Assembly (NCBI GenBank): GCA_020205615.1
Contig: CM035170.1
Location: forward strand, 115,366,213 to 115,430,212
Direction of reading: 5' to 3'
Source of the DNA: Panax quinquefolius
Lineage: Eukaryota > Streptophyta > Magnoliopsida > Apiales > Araliaceae
DNA: 64,000 nt
Shown here: positions 24,709-38,352 of the stretch, piece by piece
How positions within the stretch are numbered: position 1 is the first letter of the stretch
How the letters are laid out: every line of letters begins with the position of its first letter
Notes under the pieces: model-generated
Databases searched by the model: none
What the model was told of the DNA's origin: nothing
What the model saw: the letters and a program-made list of their open reading frames with translations, nothing else
Position numbers and translations under genes: made by a program

Positions 24709-27680
24709 GACAAGATTTGAGAATGTCGAATCGAGAATATTAATGAAGGAGGAAATGAGACCGTGGAGATGCCTGTCTTTACCAACGAGGAGAACGTGCA
24801 AACAGTCGGCAATGTTCCTCCAAAGGAACAACACCAATCGAAAGCGTATGATGAACGAGGGATGTTTAGAAGCTTTTGCAGCTCATGCAAAATCGCATTT
24901 AGGAGACTCGTGTTCAAAATACAAGAGGAAATGATAGCAATTCACGGTGGTCACAACGGCAAGCTCAAAGAGTCAGGTGAAAGTATTATGCATACAAGCC
25001 AATCATGTATTGATGATAAAGCATATATTGTGTAATCAATCTTATTTATTTATTAATAAAAGAATTATTTATTAAAGGCATTTATTATCTACATGGTGTC
25101 GCTTTTAATAATATGTAATAAACCCATAGTTTTAAGCAATGCTTTTAGAATCATGATGAGTTCATGCTAATGAGATCTAAATTCTTAGATAGCTTAAAAC
25201 TAAAATGTTCCCAATCAATGGATTACTAAAAAGGGGATTAATGAATCCTGGATAGATTGGTACGCACGTTGTTTCGCTTCATCGGATGAGGATGATTGAT
25301 CTCATGATCATTTGTGTGGAGACACTAAAGCAAGTATGTAGGTGCTTATTAGAGAATAAGTTCATCGAACGTGACTCGCTAAGGAATACCTAATGGAGTT
25401 TTACTTACCCGTCAATAGAATTCCCGTAGTGATAGTAAGACAAATGATCCTTGAACTTGAGATCATCATAGATCTTATATATAATGAATTACACTTTGAC
25501 TTATTCCTTAAGACTCTTAGAGTATATCAAAGGGTATGCTTGAGTGTAATAAGTTATATATGAAGATAATGAATGATCAATAAAGAATCTACCACTTCTA
25601 GTAAAAAGGAGAATGTCCTATGTGATTCGATAAATGACAACCCGTGAATCTTTGGCGAAGTGGAATGAAATTAGAAAGTAGTTTCTAATTTGCATTCATT
25701 AGAGTTGTTCATTTAGGAATCAAAATACATATAATTAAATAAAATAAGACTCGATTGAGAATTTCATGTCTTATATTTAATCGGGACATCAGATGGTGGA
25801 ATGATTGAATTGACGGTGAACTATTTACTTACTCAAAGGTTCTTTTATGATTAATGTTGAAATCTATATTATCTCGAAAGTCGCCGATCGCTAGTGAGAG
25901 CTTATCCCTATCAGAGAAAAAAATATTATTTATTTAAATAAATTATTTGTTTAATTTATTTATTTAAATGAGATTAGAATTGTTCTAATTGATTTATTCA
26001 CAACCTGCTTAATACGGAGAACCTAAAGGGTCACACCATAAAAAGGAAGAATAATTATTTAAGAAGTTAATGGCATAATTGTAATAATATAAGTTAAGTA
26101 TATTTAATTTAATCTACGGTGATAGAATAAATTAAATAACTTAATATTTATTATTTAATATCTTAGAAATATTAAATATAAATTAATAAGAGGAGTCTTA
26201 TTAATATTATTACAATTATTATTATTTTAATTTCTAAAAGGTTTAGGAATTAATTTAATATAAGTATTTCATTTATTCCTAATTGGATTAGGAAGGAAAA
26301 TTAGTTAAAGGAGTTTAATTAATTACCCCTAATAGATTAGGGGCCCATTTAATTAAAAGAGTTTAATTAAATAAATAATACCTTATTTTAATTAAAATAG
26401 GTTACATGATATCTTTATAAGAGGAGTTTTATATCGATATCTAATATACGTAATTCCTAAAGTGTTGAGAAGACGCCTCATTTTTCTATACGAGATAGAA
26501 AAACTAGGGTTTGAGCCAATACCCTTCTTCTTGAAAAATTCTTCTTCTTTGGTGGATCACCTCAGAGGCCATACACTGGGTGGCTTACATCGATCAAAGG
26601 AAGAAATCTACTTTGAGATTCAAGGAGATCGCGAGAAGTAGGAGGTGAACTCGCACTCGAGGAAGCTCGCTTTTTACAAGGGTATGATTTCATAATTTCT
26701 TATTCTTCGCTTAATTAATAATATGCATAAAGGATGATCCGGGTAATTGGTTTGTGGAAAATTTTTAAAATCGATTTTATTTCGCTCGCTTAATTTTTCA
26801 ATTTGATTGCTACTTTGATTTTCACAAAACCTAACAGCTGGGACCACCGCAATTCGGGGAAAACCGATCCGATTAAAGGCGAGACACGGGTCAAAAAATT
26901 ACCAAGATATTCGATGTCTTGGGATGCACGGAGAACAGAAAGTTCCATTCGCTACTTTTATGTTCAGTGAACGAAAGTAGACATCGGTGGGAATCAGGAA
27001 GCGCACCCATCCAAATTTGCACTCAAGATGTCATGGAGACGCTTTTAGAAATAGTTCTCAATGACAAGTACTTCCCCGAAAGTATTCATCATACGAAGGA
27101 AGTGGAGTTTATTAGATCGAATGTAATAATACGACGGTGTCCCAAAGACGAGGCGAAGTTCGCTGTTGTCCAGTGTTCAGACCTCATTTGGTGGAGAACG
27201 AGGAACGATGACGCGGATGTTTCGAGACGTTTAAACCCCAAGATACGCCAAGATCTCATTTCTTATAAATTTTCTCTCTATTCAGATGTTGTCAATGTGG
27301 CTCATTTGTTAGAGCGAGATAACGAGTACGCTCAACCGAGGGACCATAACCAGATCATACCAAGATAAGTCATCGTAATAACGATAACCAAATGGAGAAA
27401 GAAGAATACGGACAAAGGCAGAACTACTCCGGTGGTAATCGTGGCCATGAAAATAAGAAGCGAGTGCCCAAGGAGATTTTAAAAGAGGAGATTCAACAAC
27501 GACCACGCTGAAGACGCCGCCAAAGAAGAATCGGGTTCCAAGGGGGGAGAAAGACCACCGGTCAGATGTTACAAATGCGGAAAGAGGGATATATATCAAC
27601 CAAATCGCCCACAACAGCTTAAGGTATGCTATAGATGTGGAAAAGAAGGACATATCGCTCAAGATCAGACAAGATCGAAA
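24709..27680 (+). pseudogene. E5 gag, split by a copia solo LTR
   Basis: The first part, 24709-24977, aligns with 2828-3090 of E1. After the insertion gag resumes at 26837 (gctgggaccaccg) with SVNESRHRWES-like, LNDKYFPESIHHTKEVEFIR (about 27050-27120), DLIWWRTRNDD and DLISYKFSLYSDVVNVAHLLERDNEY (27250-27325). The nucleocapsid region has knuckles CYKCGKR (about 27570, degenerate) and CYRCGKEGHIAQD (about 27625-27665), the second lacking its last Cys. Frame breaks are frequent. Confidence 0.75.
24978..26836 (+). mobile_element. Ty1/copia solo LTR inserted in E5 gag
   Basis: This 1859-bp insertion begins TGAAAGTATTATGC and ends AAACCTAACA, with no coding capacity. Its base composition and content differ from the gypsy LTRs. 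It has typical copia-LTR features: the terminal CCTAACA just before a GCTGG context, and an upstream stretch aagggtatgatttcataatt near the end. E1 gag is continuous at the equivalent point (about 3096). The flanks tcagg (24973-24977) and gctgg (26837-26841) agree with one 5-bp duplication if CAG/CTG has been misread. Strand is assigned from the TG...CA polarity and the downstream end motif. Confidence 0.75.
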
Positions 27681-27789
27681 CCCAAATTCAATGAATGGTG
27701 ACTTAAAAGGATGTCCCGTAAAAGTCAAAGTCAACGCCTCGGAAGAGCGCTTTGTCGTGACCATTAAAATGCGAGAACCCGAACGGTTA

Positions 27790-29450
27790 GCACGGGTTAG
27801 TTAATTATAAATTCTTGCAAAGTTTATACCTTACTAGATACCTGCTTCTACCCATTATTTTATCTCTCTTTCATTAGGCTCAACGCTTGAACTTGACTAC
27901 GGAGAAATTAGATTTTGACCTATTTATGGAGACTCCAAGTTAGAGAAAACTTTCATTACATTCGTTGTTTAGAAATCTTGTTTGATTCAGTCAGCACTAT
28001 CACATTACCTCGTTAACCTTATTTCTATAGAGATATTTGCTTTTGATGTGATTTTAAGGTTAACTACTCATCACGCCAAAATTGATTACTTTAAGTAAGG
28101 GTCATTAGTTTTCATATTCCTAAGCAACTCATTATTCAATTCAAGCAATCAAACCATTGTAGTCAAACATTTTCATATCAAGCCATGAAGTCATTCGCTT
28201 ATTATGGATGTCAAGTTTTCTTAGTCCATGTTATGGATTTGAATAAAGACACGCCGATTTGAATAATATTCCCGTTGTTATTGATTTTTCCCGACGATTT
28301 CAAGAATTTCTTGGTTTACTCCCAAAGACCGATATTAAATTTTGTATCAACTTTGAACTCTAAGTGAAAAAACTCATTTCTAAAATCTCATATCGAATGG
28401 CTCCTATTGAACTTCGTGAGTTAAAATTCAACAATAGAATTTGGTACCGAGCCTTTATCCGGTGACTTCCTTTGTGGAATGCATGTAAGCTTTTTCTCCG
28501 TAGGGACACCATATTTGTGCGATAGTAAGAACCGACAGGTGTCATTGTAACGTCTTATCCAAGGTCGGGATATGAGTCACGATTGAGAACAACCTAAGCT
28601 CAGAATCGAAATACGTAGCTTTCTAGGCTTAATTGGTTATTATCGAGATTCAAGAAGGATATTCTCAATCGCTATTCCATTAACGCAAATTGACTCGTAG
28701 AGATACAAAATTCGAATGGAGCAAGGAATATGGGAAGAGCTTCAAGAACTCAAGAGAGACTCATTTCAAAGACATGTTCGACAATGCCATCCTCGGAAAA
28801 ACGAACGTGGTAGCCGACGTGTTGAGTGTAAGATCGATATAAATCTAATAATACGATATCACAAAGACTCATTTCAGATAATTTACAAATAATAGAGATG
28901 GAGATGAAAACTCTAGGTACCCACGTGATGATATAACGAGTAAAATCGACTTTAATCAATAAATTTAAAGCTTATCAAGCTGCTGCACTGGAGTCGATGA
29001 ATATGAAGAAGAAGATGCAAGAAGTCATTATTCCAAAAGCGAGAATCGGTGAGGTGAGGAAAGCTCAAACCTTCGATTTATTAATCCATTTGAAATTCTC
29101 GATCGAATAGGAACCGTGGCCTATAGACTCGCTTTTACCGCCAAGTATGACGCTGTTCATAACATTTTCACGATCGATGTTACGTAAATATGTGGACGAA
29201 TTCAACCACGCTATCGAAGTTAGAACCGACGAGATAGCCAAAGACTTAACATACGAGGAGAGGCACTCACAAGATCTTGGATAGAAAAGAACATGTCCCC
29301 CACGTACCGAGGTTATACCACAAGTTAAGATTTTGTGGAGAAACCATGCTATTGAGGAAATGACCGGAGTTGGAAACGAAAATGAAAGCAAGGTATTCTC
29401 ATCTTTTCAAACACCAGTATCGTATCGCCAATTTCGAGGACGAAATTTCA
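27790..29450 (+). pseudogene. E5 pol remnant with the E1-type deletions and chromodomain-like tail
   Basis: Protease sequence (about 27790-28130) is followed by the RT start (IKFCINFEL, about 28335-28360). Then comes the E1-like replacement segment (tttatccggtgacttccttt, 28453-28472), the RT/RNase H connection (about 28610-28760), a jump to QCHPRKTNVVADVLS (about 28780-28830) and the linker KAQTFDLLIH (about 29060). No integrase core is present. The tail (DRIGTVAYRLAF, then VLWRNHAIEEMT-like) is at 29100-29400, followed by the PPT. Break points match E1 wherever I compared them. Confidence 0.75.
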
Positions 29451-29461
29451 TAAGGAGGAGG

Positions 29462-30960
29462 TCAGAAGACCTCAAATTATTAATAAATTAAATTTATTTT
29501 CCTCTATTTATTATTTTGAAATAAGAAGGGTTGATTTGATTAATGTGGATAGTTATGGGTAAAATACGCAAATATTTTGAATAAGTAAGTGGTTATAAAA
29601 TATTCATTATTGCTTGGGAATATTCGTTTGGTCGTGGAATATTCAGTATTGTCGGGAATATTCGCATAACCACAAGCAAATGCAATGTAGGGCCCCATAA
29701 CGAAAGCGATTGGATGAAGAAAACGACAAATATAAGTTGTTTATAAATAACGACGTAGTTATTACAATTAATCTATTGAATACTCTGGGGTTAAAAACAC
29801 AAGAAGACACAATTATTGCACCAATTATCGATTCTTACGTAAGAAGGCACTACTCAATAATTCTTACAAAGAATTACTATTCAAGTATTTTATTTTATTG
29901 ATTCAATAATTGCTGCGATTGATATTTTATATTACATCGTTGTTTCAATAAATTGTCATTACACAAGATTTTCCATTATCGAAGCAATAATTCATATTAT
30001 CCTAATAATATTATTAGATAACATTATTGGCAATGTCTAGAAAGTTCTATCTAAGGAGAGATTTGGTCATCTAATCAAGGCCACCAAGAAGGAGAAATTC
30101 TTATTGAAAGCCCTCTTCCTGTAAACTACCAGTCACAAAGATCGTGATTCTCAGAATATTATTTGTGAATAATTAATTATTGATTTATATGATGAGGAAA
30201 ATATTGATTTTATGTGGATATAGATGGAGAAAATTTTTAATGTGACAATTGTTGAAAATTAATATTTTATCTTTTTCTCGATAAAAATAATTCATTTAAA
30301 TATATTATTTTAATAATATATTAACTAAGTGATATTTTTATAATGAATGTGGGATATATGAGTATATGAGGAGGAGGAAGAGTATTTTTGTGGCATTAAA
30401 TTTTTAACACATATTTTGTGTGTTGGTGGACACAATTATCGACCAAATTTGATTATAAATTGTAAAATCGCCTGCTTATGGATTTCGGCCAATTTCGCTT
30501 GAATTTGGAAAAACTTTCTTTTGTAAAGTTGTAGAGAATTGAATTTCCTATAAAAATTCATGAGTTTCAATTTTCCTCGACAAAAGGCTATTTATTGTGA
30601 ATTATTGAAGTTCAAGTCTCAAATAATTGATTTTTGGAAGTTTAAAATAATTTAAATAAGAAAACGTTTTTAAATGTTTGTGGGCATCTTTAACATGTGT
30701 TGATGGTCGAGATCAGATTGTCTAGACGAGCGTAGAAATTTATTAAATATATATTATTATTATATTAAATTTTCTACTTTGGTGTTCTAAGATTTTCCTA
30801 TAAATAGGTGCTTAGTGTTAGAATTGAAAATCACATCGTAAATCAAGTTTTCTCTCTATATTATCGAGCGTATTCTTGTGAGTATTTTGAGTATATTTTG
30901 AGTATTGCTATACTGAAGCAGTTCAAGTCATAGCCTATATATCCTGTTTCAACTAGAAGT
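29462..30960 (+). repeat. 3' LTR of E5, first 1.5 kb only
   Basis: It starts tcagaagacctcaaa and contains the TATA box at 30799-30806. It stops at ttcaactagaagt, where E6 begins. The remaining R/U5 half is not found on the far side of E6. Confidence 0.8.
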
Positions 30961-33624
30961 TGTGACGCCCCAAAATAGTATACACAACACCCATTCTCGA
31001 GTCGCCAAATACATGGTACGTAAACAACTACAACTTTATTATTACAACAAGAAATCTGTGAGTTTAAATACAAATATTATCTTCTAGACAATATCTATAC
31101 TCAAATAAATCCTCATCACATTTATCGATACAATATTTACAAAAAAATGGTGAGGACTACTAAACAACTCTCTCTAGAACCTTTATTCCATTCCCCGACT
31201 GCATCGCTATATTCTCGCCTCCCGAGAAAAATGGAACAAAAGGAAAAGGGTGAGCTCAACTAGCTCAAGAAAGAATATTATGACTAAGATAATATACAAC
31301 AAATTATCGTTAGTCTTCAACAGGAAAAATTTAATAGAATACAATAGACAACAAATTTTAAATCAATATTCGCAATGAAATAATAATTCATTAGAAGAGT
31401 TAAGAGAGAATGCAAACTACTATCTTCTATGTATGAATTTAAAAGTTCATCGCTCATCTTTTATCCCCAGAATAACAATCCATAAACATCTCGAATCAAA
31501 TATTCATCTTTGCACTACAGCCAAAAGATATTCATCGATGGTCATGTTCATTTAAACACTGCTCATCTTTGCACTACAGCCAAAGATATTCTTCAGAAAT
31601 CATTCATCTTTGCACTACAGTGCCAAAGATATTCAATAATATCATCATTTAAGACCGAGGATGATGAAAAATATTTTAAAGAAACGAATCCAAAGAAATA
31701 AAATGACAAGGATTAAGGATTAAGGATTCAGATTTGTTTTATCCATGTTCAAAAATACCTCAAAATAATCATAGTGGTGTAAAATTCAAGAATGATCAAA
31801 ACATGGATACAATCAAAGCTAGTATCCAAAATAGATATTTTGGACGAAAAGAAGAAATTTTATTTTTCTATGAATAGTGCCATATCGTGAATAGTGCCAG
31901 ATATCGTGAATAAAGGCCGTGATACGTGAATAAGAATCTACACCAAAAGATAGAAATTCCACAAAAAAACATCTTCACGCTTCACTTAAATAGTACTTTG
32001 AATAAGAACTCGTGAATAAGAACTCATGAATAGTAATTCGTGAATAAGAACTCATGAATAAGTAACCCCGACATGAAAAAGTTCCAAATTTGATAAAAAC
32101 TTCAGATCAATATTTCAAAGATAATGATATTTGAAGAAATAATATCATTACGAAAAAATAATATCCCTTACCTCAAAGAATCAAGATTTCCTAAGGAAAG
32201 ATCTAAGTGATGTTTGAATGAAACTTGTAATCGAATAAAGAACTCTCAAAGTATCTAAATACTCACAAAATACGCCAATAATATATAGAGAGAAAGAGAG
32301 AAAACTTTGTTTCACGTGTGATTTTCAATTCTAACTTAAATTCTATTTATAGGAAAATGTTAGCCCACCAAGCAGACTTGACTCACAACACCGATGGCTT
32401 TACTCGCTACTATTGCCACCCACCACATTTGAAATAAAATTCAGCACATTTTTTCACCAACCACAAGTGGGGCCCACTCAATTCTAGAATTTTCCACCAA
32501 AATCAATTATAACCCTACTTCCTCAATCAACACCTCTTAAAATTCATAATAAATTATACGCTCATCTTTAATCTCGCTCAAAATTTGTGGACATATACTC
32601 AACTTATATATGTATAACATATCCAAAAATTACAACGATCCAACTACGGATTAAATATTATAACTCACACAATAAAGTCAGTAATAACACCGATTTGATC
32701 TTTTAATACCTCCAATCCGACAAAATACAAATAAAACATCTCAAAGATTTATTCCTTCATTAATAACCACATAAATAAATCCATCATTTATATTCATATA
32801 AAATAAATATTTTCTTATCATATAAATCAATAATTAATTATTCCCAAATAATATTACAGTAATCACAATTATGACAACCAGTGCGCTCCCAGAGAAAGGG
32901 GGCTTTCCAATAAGGATCTCTCCTTATCAAGCCAGCAATTAGTGACCAAACCTCTCCTTAGATGTAACTTTCTAGACATTGCCAATAATGTTATCAAATA
33001 ATATTATTCAAATAATATGAATTATTGATCCGATAATGGGAAATATCATGCAAAGTTGACAATTATCAAAACAATAATAATATAAAATATCAACGCAACA
33101 ATTATCAAATCAATAAAATAAAATATCAATAAGAATTCATCGTGAAAATTATTGAGTAAAGGCCTTCTTCACGTAAGGATCAATAATTCAACAATACTAT
33201 GCAATACCGCAGTGCCATCAAAGCAACCACGCCAGACATCAGTATTTTAACCACCGGGTATTCCAATGTTTTAATTAGCAGAATAACTAGCCTGCTATTT
33301 ATAACCACCCAAACTTTGTCGCTTTCCTCATCCAATCGCTTTTCACATGGGCCCACACATGGTCTACAGCATTGTCGCATTTAATATTCCCCGACAAAGA
33401 TTTAATATTCCACGACCAAACGAATATTCTCCGACAAGATTTAATATTCCACGCACCAAACGAATATTCCCTAACAAAAATGAATATTTTATAACCACTT
33501 GCTTATTTTGAAATATTTATGATTTAACCCTTAACTATCCACATTAATCAAATCAACCCTTACTATTTCAAAATAATAAATAAAGGAAATTCCTTTTTAT
33601 TTAAAAAATTTTTGGGGTCTTACA
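30961..33624 (-). repeat. 3' LTR of E6 (type A, 2664 bp)
   Basis: It is read in reverse: plus-strand start tgtgacgcccc, end ggggtcttaca. Reversed TATA box tatttata is at 32344-32351. Hairpin units lie at 31500-31640 and the short tandem array at about 31990-32065. Confidence 0.85.
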
Positions 33625-33649
33625 ACCTCCCTCCTTATGAAATTTCGCC

Positions 33650-34980
33650 CTCGAAATCGACGTACGTATTCTGGTGTTTCAAAAGGTGAGGATACCTCGC
33701 TTTCATTTCCGCTTTCTAATTCCCGTGTCATTTCCTCTATAAAGCATGATTCCTCCACAAAACTTTAACTTGTGGTATGACCTTTCATGCGTAGGGACAT
33801 GCTCCTTCCTATCCAAGATCTCGACAGTACCTCCTCATACGCTAAGTCTTCTATTATCTCGTCCGGCTCTAACTCTATAACGTGGTTCGGGTCTTTCACA
33901 TATTTACGAAGTACGATATGTGAAACACATTATGAACACGAGACATACTTCGAGGTAACGCAAGTCTATAGGCTACCTTTCCTACTCGGTCAAGAATTTG
34001 AAATGGACCGATAAATCGTGGATCGAGCTTTCCTCTCCCCAAATCTTGTAACTCCCTTCCATGGAGCAACTCGCAATAATACATGATCCCCACACTAAAT
34101 TCCACGTCCTTTCGATGAAGATCCGCATAACTCTTTTGTCGATCTTGTGCTTGCTTTGTATCGCTGGCGAATCATTTGATCTTTTCTAGTGTGAGTCATA
34201 CGTATTTAACTCGGGTCCCAACAATGTTGATTCACCCACCTCATCCCAACATATCGAGAAACGACATTTTCGTCCATATAATGCTTCAATGGAGCCACAC
34301 CTATACTTGCTCGATAATCGCTGTTGTAGGAGAATTCCACCAATGGTAAATACTTATCCCAACCGCCTTGAAGTTCAGGACACGTAGTCTTAATAAATCT
34401 TCAAGAGTTTGAATAGTCCTCTCGATCGTCTGTCCGCTTTGGGGATGGTATGCCAACTAAATCGCAAACTCCGCGCTCATAGCTTTTTGCAAGCTAACCC
34501 AAAATCTTGAAGTGAATCTTGGGTCACGATCGAAACTATGGATACAGTACGTGCCATGCAACCTCACAATCTCATTCACGTATATACTAGCAAGAGACGC
34601 TCAAGTGAATAAGTCTCCCGTGACGGCAAAGAAATGAGCAGACTTGGTTAATCTATTAACAATAACCCAAATAAAGATTGATGCCTTGAGAAACCGTAGA
34701 AGAAGACCCGTAACGAAATCCATGGTAATGTGTTCCCACTTCCATTTCGAATCTCAAGTGGTTGCAACGGACCCTTAGTACTAGATGCTCCCTTTACACG
34801 CTAAAGAAGTTAAACACATCGAGATAAACTTTGCAATCTCTCTCTCTTCATATTGTTCCACCAAAATGTATGTCAAGATCACGATACATTTTAGTACTTC
34901 CAGATGGATTGCAAATGGTGTATTGGTGCCTCCATCATAATCTTGTTCTTCAAATCGTAGTCGTTAGAACACAAAGTCTA
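33650..34980 (-). pseudogene. E6 integrase and chromodomain-like tail
   Basis: Reading leftward, the HHCC region is at about 34960-34740, the core with its [16 protein letters not shown] block at about 34700-34640, and the second half at about 34540-34250. The C-terminal stretch GRGKLDPRFIGPFQILDRVGKVAYRLALPRSMSR is cut into shorter readable pieces at 34050-33930, followed by VHNVFHISYFVNM. The tail with the VIPQVKVLW block is at about 33850-33690. Frameshifts occur every few hundred bases. Confidence 0.75.
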
Positions 34981-35149
34981 GAGTGGACTAGAAGTATTCC
35001 TTCTTCATCAATTCTCGCCCTAATAGCTCCTTCTTGTACTTTTCTTCTTCATACGATCATCACCCCGGCCTGGCGGTGGCTTGAGCAACCTTAACTTTTT
35101 CTATTAAAGTCGGCTCTACGCGATACTTGACATCATCGCACTCGCTCCT

Positions 35150-36400
35150 CGCATATGATCTTCTACTCAATGCGCCACCTACCACGCTCGCTTTTACCAG
35201 ATGGTATCAATAAAGGTAATCGTAGTCTTCAATAGTTCGAGCCAACGTCACAAGCCGCGTGTTGAGTTCTTTTGAGTGAAGAAATATTTAAGGCTTTTAT
35301 GGTCCGAATATATCTCCACTTTCTCCCCATATAGATAGTGCCTCCATATCTTTAATAAGGAACGATCACCGCTAACTCTAGATCACGAGTAGGATAATTC
35401 CTCTCATACTTTTTGTTGTCATGAGGCATAGGCTATGACTTTCCCACGCCAGCATGAGAACACATCCTAACCCTTTGCTCAAGCATCGTAGATAACAAAT
35501 CCATCCGAACCAGATGGTATTGTTAGAACAGTCTAAATAAGTCTCCTCTTAAGCTCTTGAAACTCTTCTCGCATTCTTCATTCCAAACGAATTTTGTATC
35601 CTTCCGAGTTAGCCGAAGTTAATGGAGTAGCGATTCGAGAAAACCCTCCCACGAATCTCCGATAATAACCAAATAAGCCCAAAAGCTACGTGATTCAACA
35701 CCGACTTTTGGTTGCTTCCCAACTTTGTATTGCTTCAATCTTCACGGATCAACAGATACTCCATGTTTTGACACTATTGCCCAAGAAAGGCTACTTCTCA
35801 AGCCGTAACTCGCATTTCTTCAATTTGGCATATAGTTGGTTTTCACGAAGCCTTCGAGTACCAAATTTCAAATGGTGCTCATGATCTTCACGACTTTTGG
35901 AATATATAAGGATGTCATCAATAAAGACAACAACAAACCGATCCAAATATTCCTTGAATACTTTGGGTTCATCATATCCATGAAAGCAGCAGAGCATTAG
36001 TTAGTCCGAAAGACATGACTAAGAATTCATAATGCCCATACCGAAGTTCTCAAGGCGCCTTTGAATATCCTCGCCTAATCTTCAAATTGATGATATCCGT
36101 AATCTAAGATCGATTTTTGAAAAGAATTGTGCCCTCTACGAATCGGTCAAACAAGTCATCAATACGAGGTAGAGGATACCTATTCTTGATGGTGACATGG
36201 TTCAATTCCCGATAGTCAATACAAAGTCGCATACTCCCGCCTTTCTTCTTCTTTACTTAATAAAACAGAGCACCCCAAGGAGATGTACTAGGACGAATGA
36301 AACCGATGTCCAACAATTCCTCGTAGTTGGACCTTTAACTCCTCAAGTTCAATAGAGCCATTCGATATGGGTTTTAGAAATGGGCTTTGTACCAGTTCAA
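35150..36400 (-). pseudogene. E6 reverse transcriptase and RNase H
   Basis: RT fragments at 36400-35790 include GYDEPKVFKEYLDRFVVVF, with the catalytic box FIDD at 35914-35925, [17 protein letters not shown] and [13 protein letters not shown]. RNase H is present at about 35530-35200 (segments matching GFVIYD..., VMAYAS..., and the trailing YHL/KANVV region), unlike in E1, E2 and E5. It would copy the RNA genome and remove the RNA strand. Not intact as read. Confidence 0.78.
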
Positions 36401-36449
36401 GATCAATAAAGAATTCAACTTCACGCTCGGGGTGTACCGGAAGTTCTTC

Positions 36450-38220
36450 TAGAAATACGCCGTGAAAGTCAATAACAACAGAATATTATTCAAATTTAAC
36501 GTGTCTTTATTCAAATCCATAACATGGGCTAAGAAAGCTTGACATCCGCTTTTCAATAAACGAATAGCTTTATGATTAGATATGATAATGATTGATTTTA
36601 ATGGTTTAGTTGCTTGAATTCGCATAACAGTCAAGTTAGAATATGAAAACTAACAACCTTACGAAAAACAATCAATTTTGGCATGATGAGTAGTTAACCA
36701 ATCAATTCCTAAAATCACATCAAAAGCAAGTATCTTTAAAGAGATAAGGTCAACAAAAGTAATGGTGCCAACTTGAATCAAACAAGATTTATAAACAAAG
36801 GATGTGATGAAAGTTTCTCCTAACGAGTTTCCACAGATAGATCAAAGTCTAATTTCTCCTGAGTCAAGTTTAAACGCTGAAAGCACATGCAGGAGAGATA
36901 AATGAATGGGTAGCACCGTAGATCAAGTAAGGTATAAACTTCGCAAGAATTTATAAATAGCTTACCCGTGATCACCTCGTTTGGGTTCTCGATTATGACC
37001 GCCATAACAAACGCCTTCTTCCTAAATCGCTGACTTTGACTTCTCCGGATACTTTTTTGAGTCACCGTCCCCATTGAACTAGGTTTCGCTATCAGATAAT
37101 CTCGAGCGATATGTCCTTCCTTTTCACAACTATAGCATACCTTGAATGTGTGGGCGCTTGACCGATATGTCCTCTTTTCCGCATTTGTAGATACGACCGG
37201 TGGTCGTTTCTCCTCCTTAGAACCATTCTTGTCACGCAAGACTGCGCCTTCACATAGTCGTTGTTAAATCTCCTCTTTTAAAATCTCCTCCCGACTCGCT
37301 TCTTCTTTTTTCACGACCATGATTACCACCAGAGTGGTAACCATTTTTGTCCGTCTGCTTTTTCTCCGCCGGTTATCATTATTTTGTTGATCGCTATCTC
37401 CGGTACGATCCTAGTCAGGGTCCTCAACGACCGTACTCGTTATCTCGCCTAATAATTGAGCCCTGCTTACAACATCCGAATAAAGAGAAAGTTTATGAGA
37501 AATGAGATACCGACGTACGCCGGGTTTCAAACCTCTAAGAAACATCCGCGCCATACGCTCCTCATTCTCCACCAAATGAGGTACAAACTCGGATAACTCG
37601 CAAACTTTGCGTCGCATCGAGACACCGCCACGTTGTTTTGCTCTAATCATTGAACTCCACTTCCTTCATATGACGAACACTTTCGAAAGTATTTGTCATT
37701 AAATAGTCTCTCAAACGCCTCCCAAGACATGCCGAAAGTCTTGGCCGGATGGGTACGCTTCACGCACTCCCACCAAGAGTCTGCCTCGCCACTTAACATA
37801 AAGGTGGCGAATGGAACCTTCGTTCTCCGCATCCCAAGACATCGAATATCTTGGTAATTTGCTTGACCCATGTTTCCGCCGCATGATCGGATCCGCTTTT
37901 CCTTAAATTCGTGGTCCCAACTTTTGAATCTGTTTGGTGTGATAACCCGTGAATTGCTATCATTTCTCCTCAGATTTTGAACACGAAGTCTCCTCGTCTC
38001 GATTTTGCATGAACTCGCAAAAAGCTTCTAAACATCCCTCGCTCATCATCTCGCTTCAATGGTGTTGTTCACAGGAGGAACATTGCCACTGCTGCACGCT
38101 CTCCTCGCTGGTGAGTAGTAAAGCGCCTCCACTGGCCTCATTTCCATTGTTAATATTCTCAAATGACATTCTCAAATACCGCCATAAAACAAAGGTTAAT
38201 TAAGGAAATCAATATATCAC
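36450..38220 (-). pseudogene. E6 gag and protease
   Basis: Gag runs from about 38200 leftward. Readable pieces are VPFATFMLSGEADSWWECVK (about 37830-37765), WEAFERLFNDKYF (37735-37690) and PHLVENEERMARMFLRGLKPG (37580-37520). The knuckle CYSCEKEGHIARDY (about 37140-37095) lacks the last Cys. Protease (LFINSCEVYTLLDL, RLNLTQEKLDFDLSVET) lies at about 36960-36820 and continues to about 36600. Confidence 0.78.
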
Positions 38221-38340
38221 ATAATATCCCTATATATCGACCAACTAACAAATAAGCTTAGTAGGACACACTAACAAGGATTTACTCGCCTCTCCTCCTA
38301 GTTCTATTCCCCGATCTCCGCCAGAGATCATATCCCTAAG

Positions 38341-38350
38341 CTCGATACCA
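38341..38350 (-). other. Primer-binding site of E6
   Basis: The plus strand reads ctcgatacca, reverse complement TGGTATCGAG, next to the inner end of the 5' LTR. Initiator tRNA-Met type, as in E1. Confidence 0.7.
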
Positions 38351-38352
38351 AC

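Larger units (their letters stand above)
21765..30960 (+). mobile_element. E5: non-autonomous Ty3/gypsy element, same internal deletions as E1
   Basis: The 5' LTR is 21765-24538 and the PBS 24541-24552. The internal region is about 3.06 kb once the copia solo LTR is subtracted, the same as E1. A 3' LTR begins at 29462. Both LTRs start TCAGAAGACC, a variant that separates this copy from E1 and E6. E5 interrupts integrase sequence (E4). Its 3' LTR is broken at 30960 by the minus-strand element E6. Confidence 0.85.
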
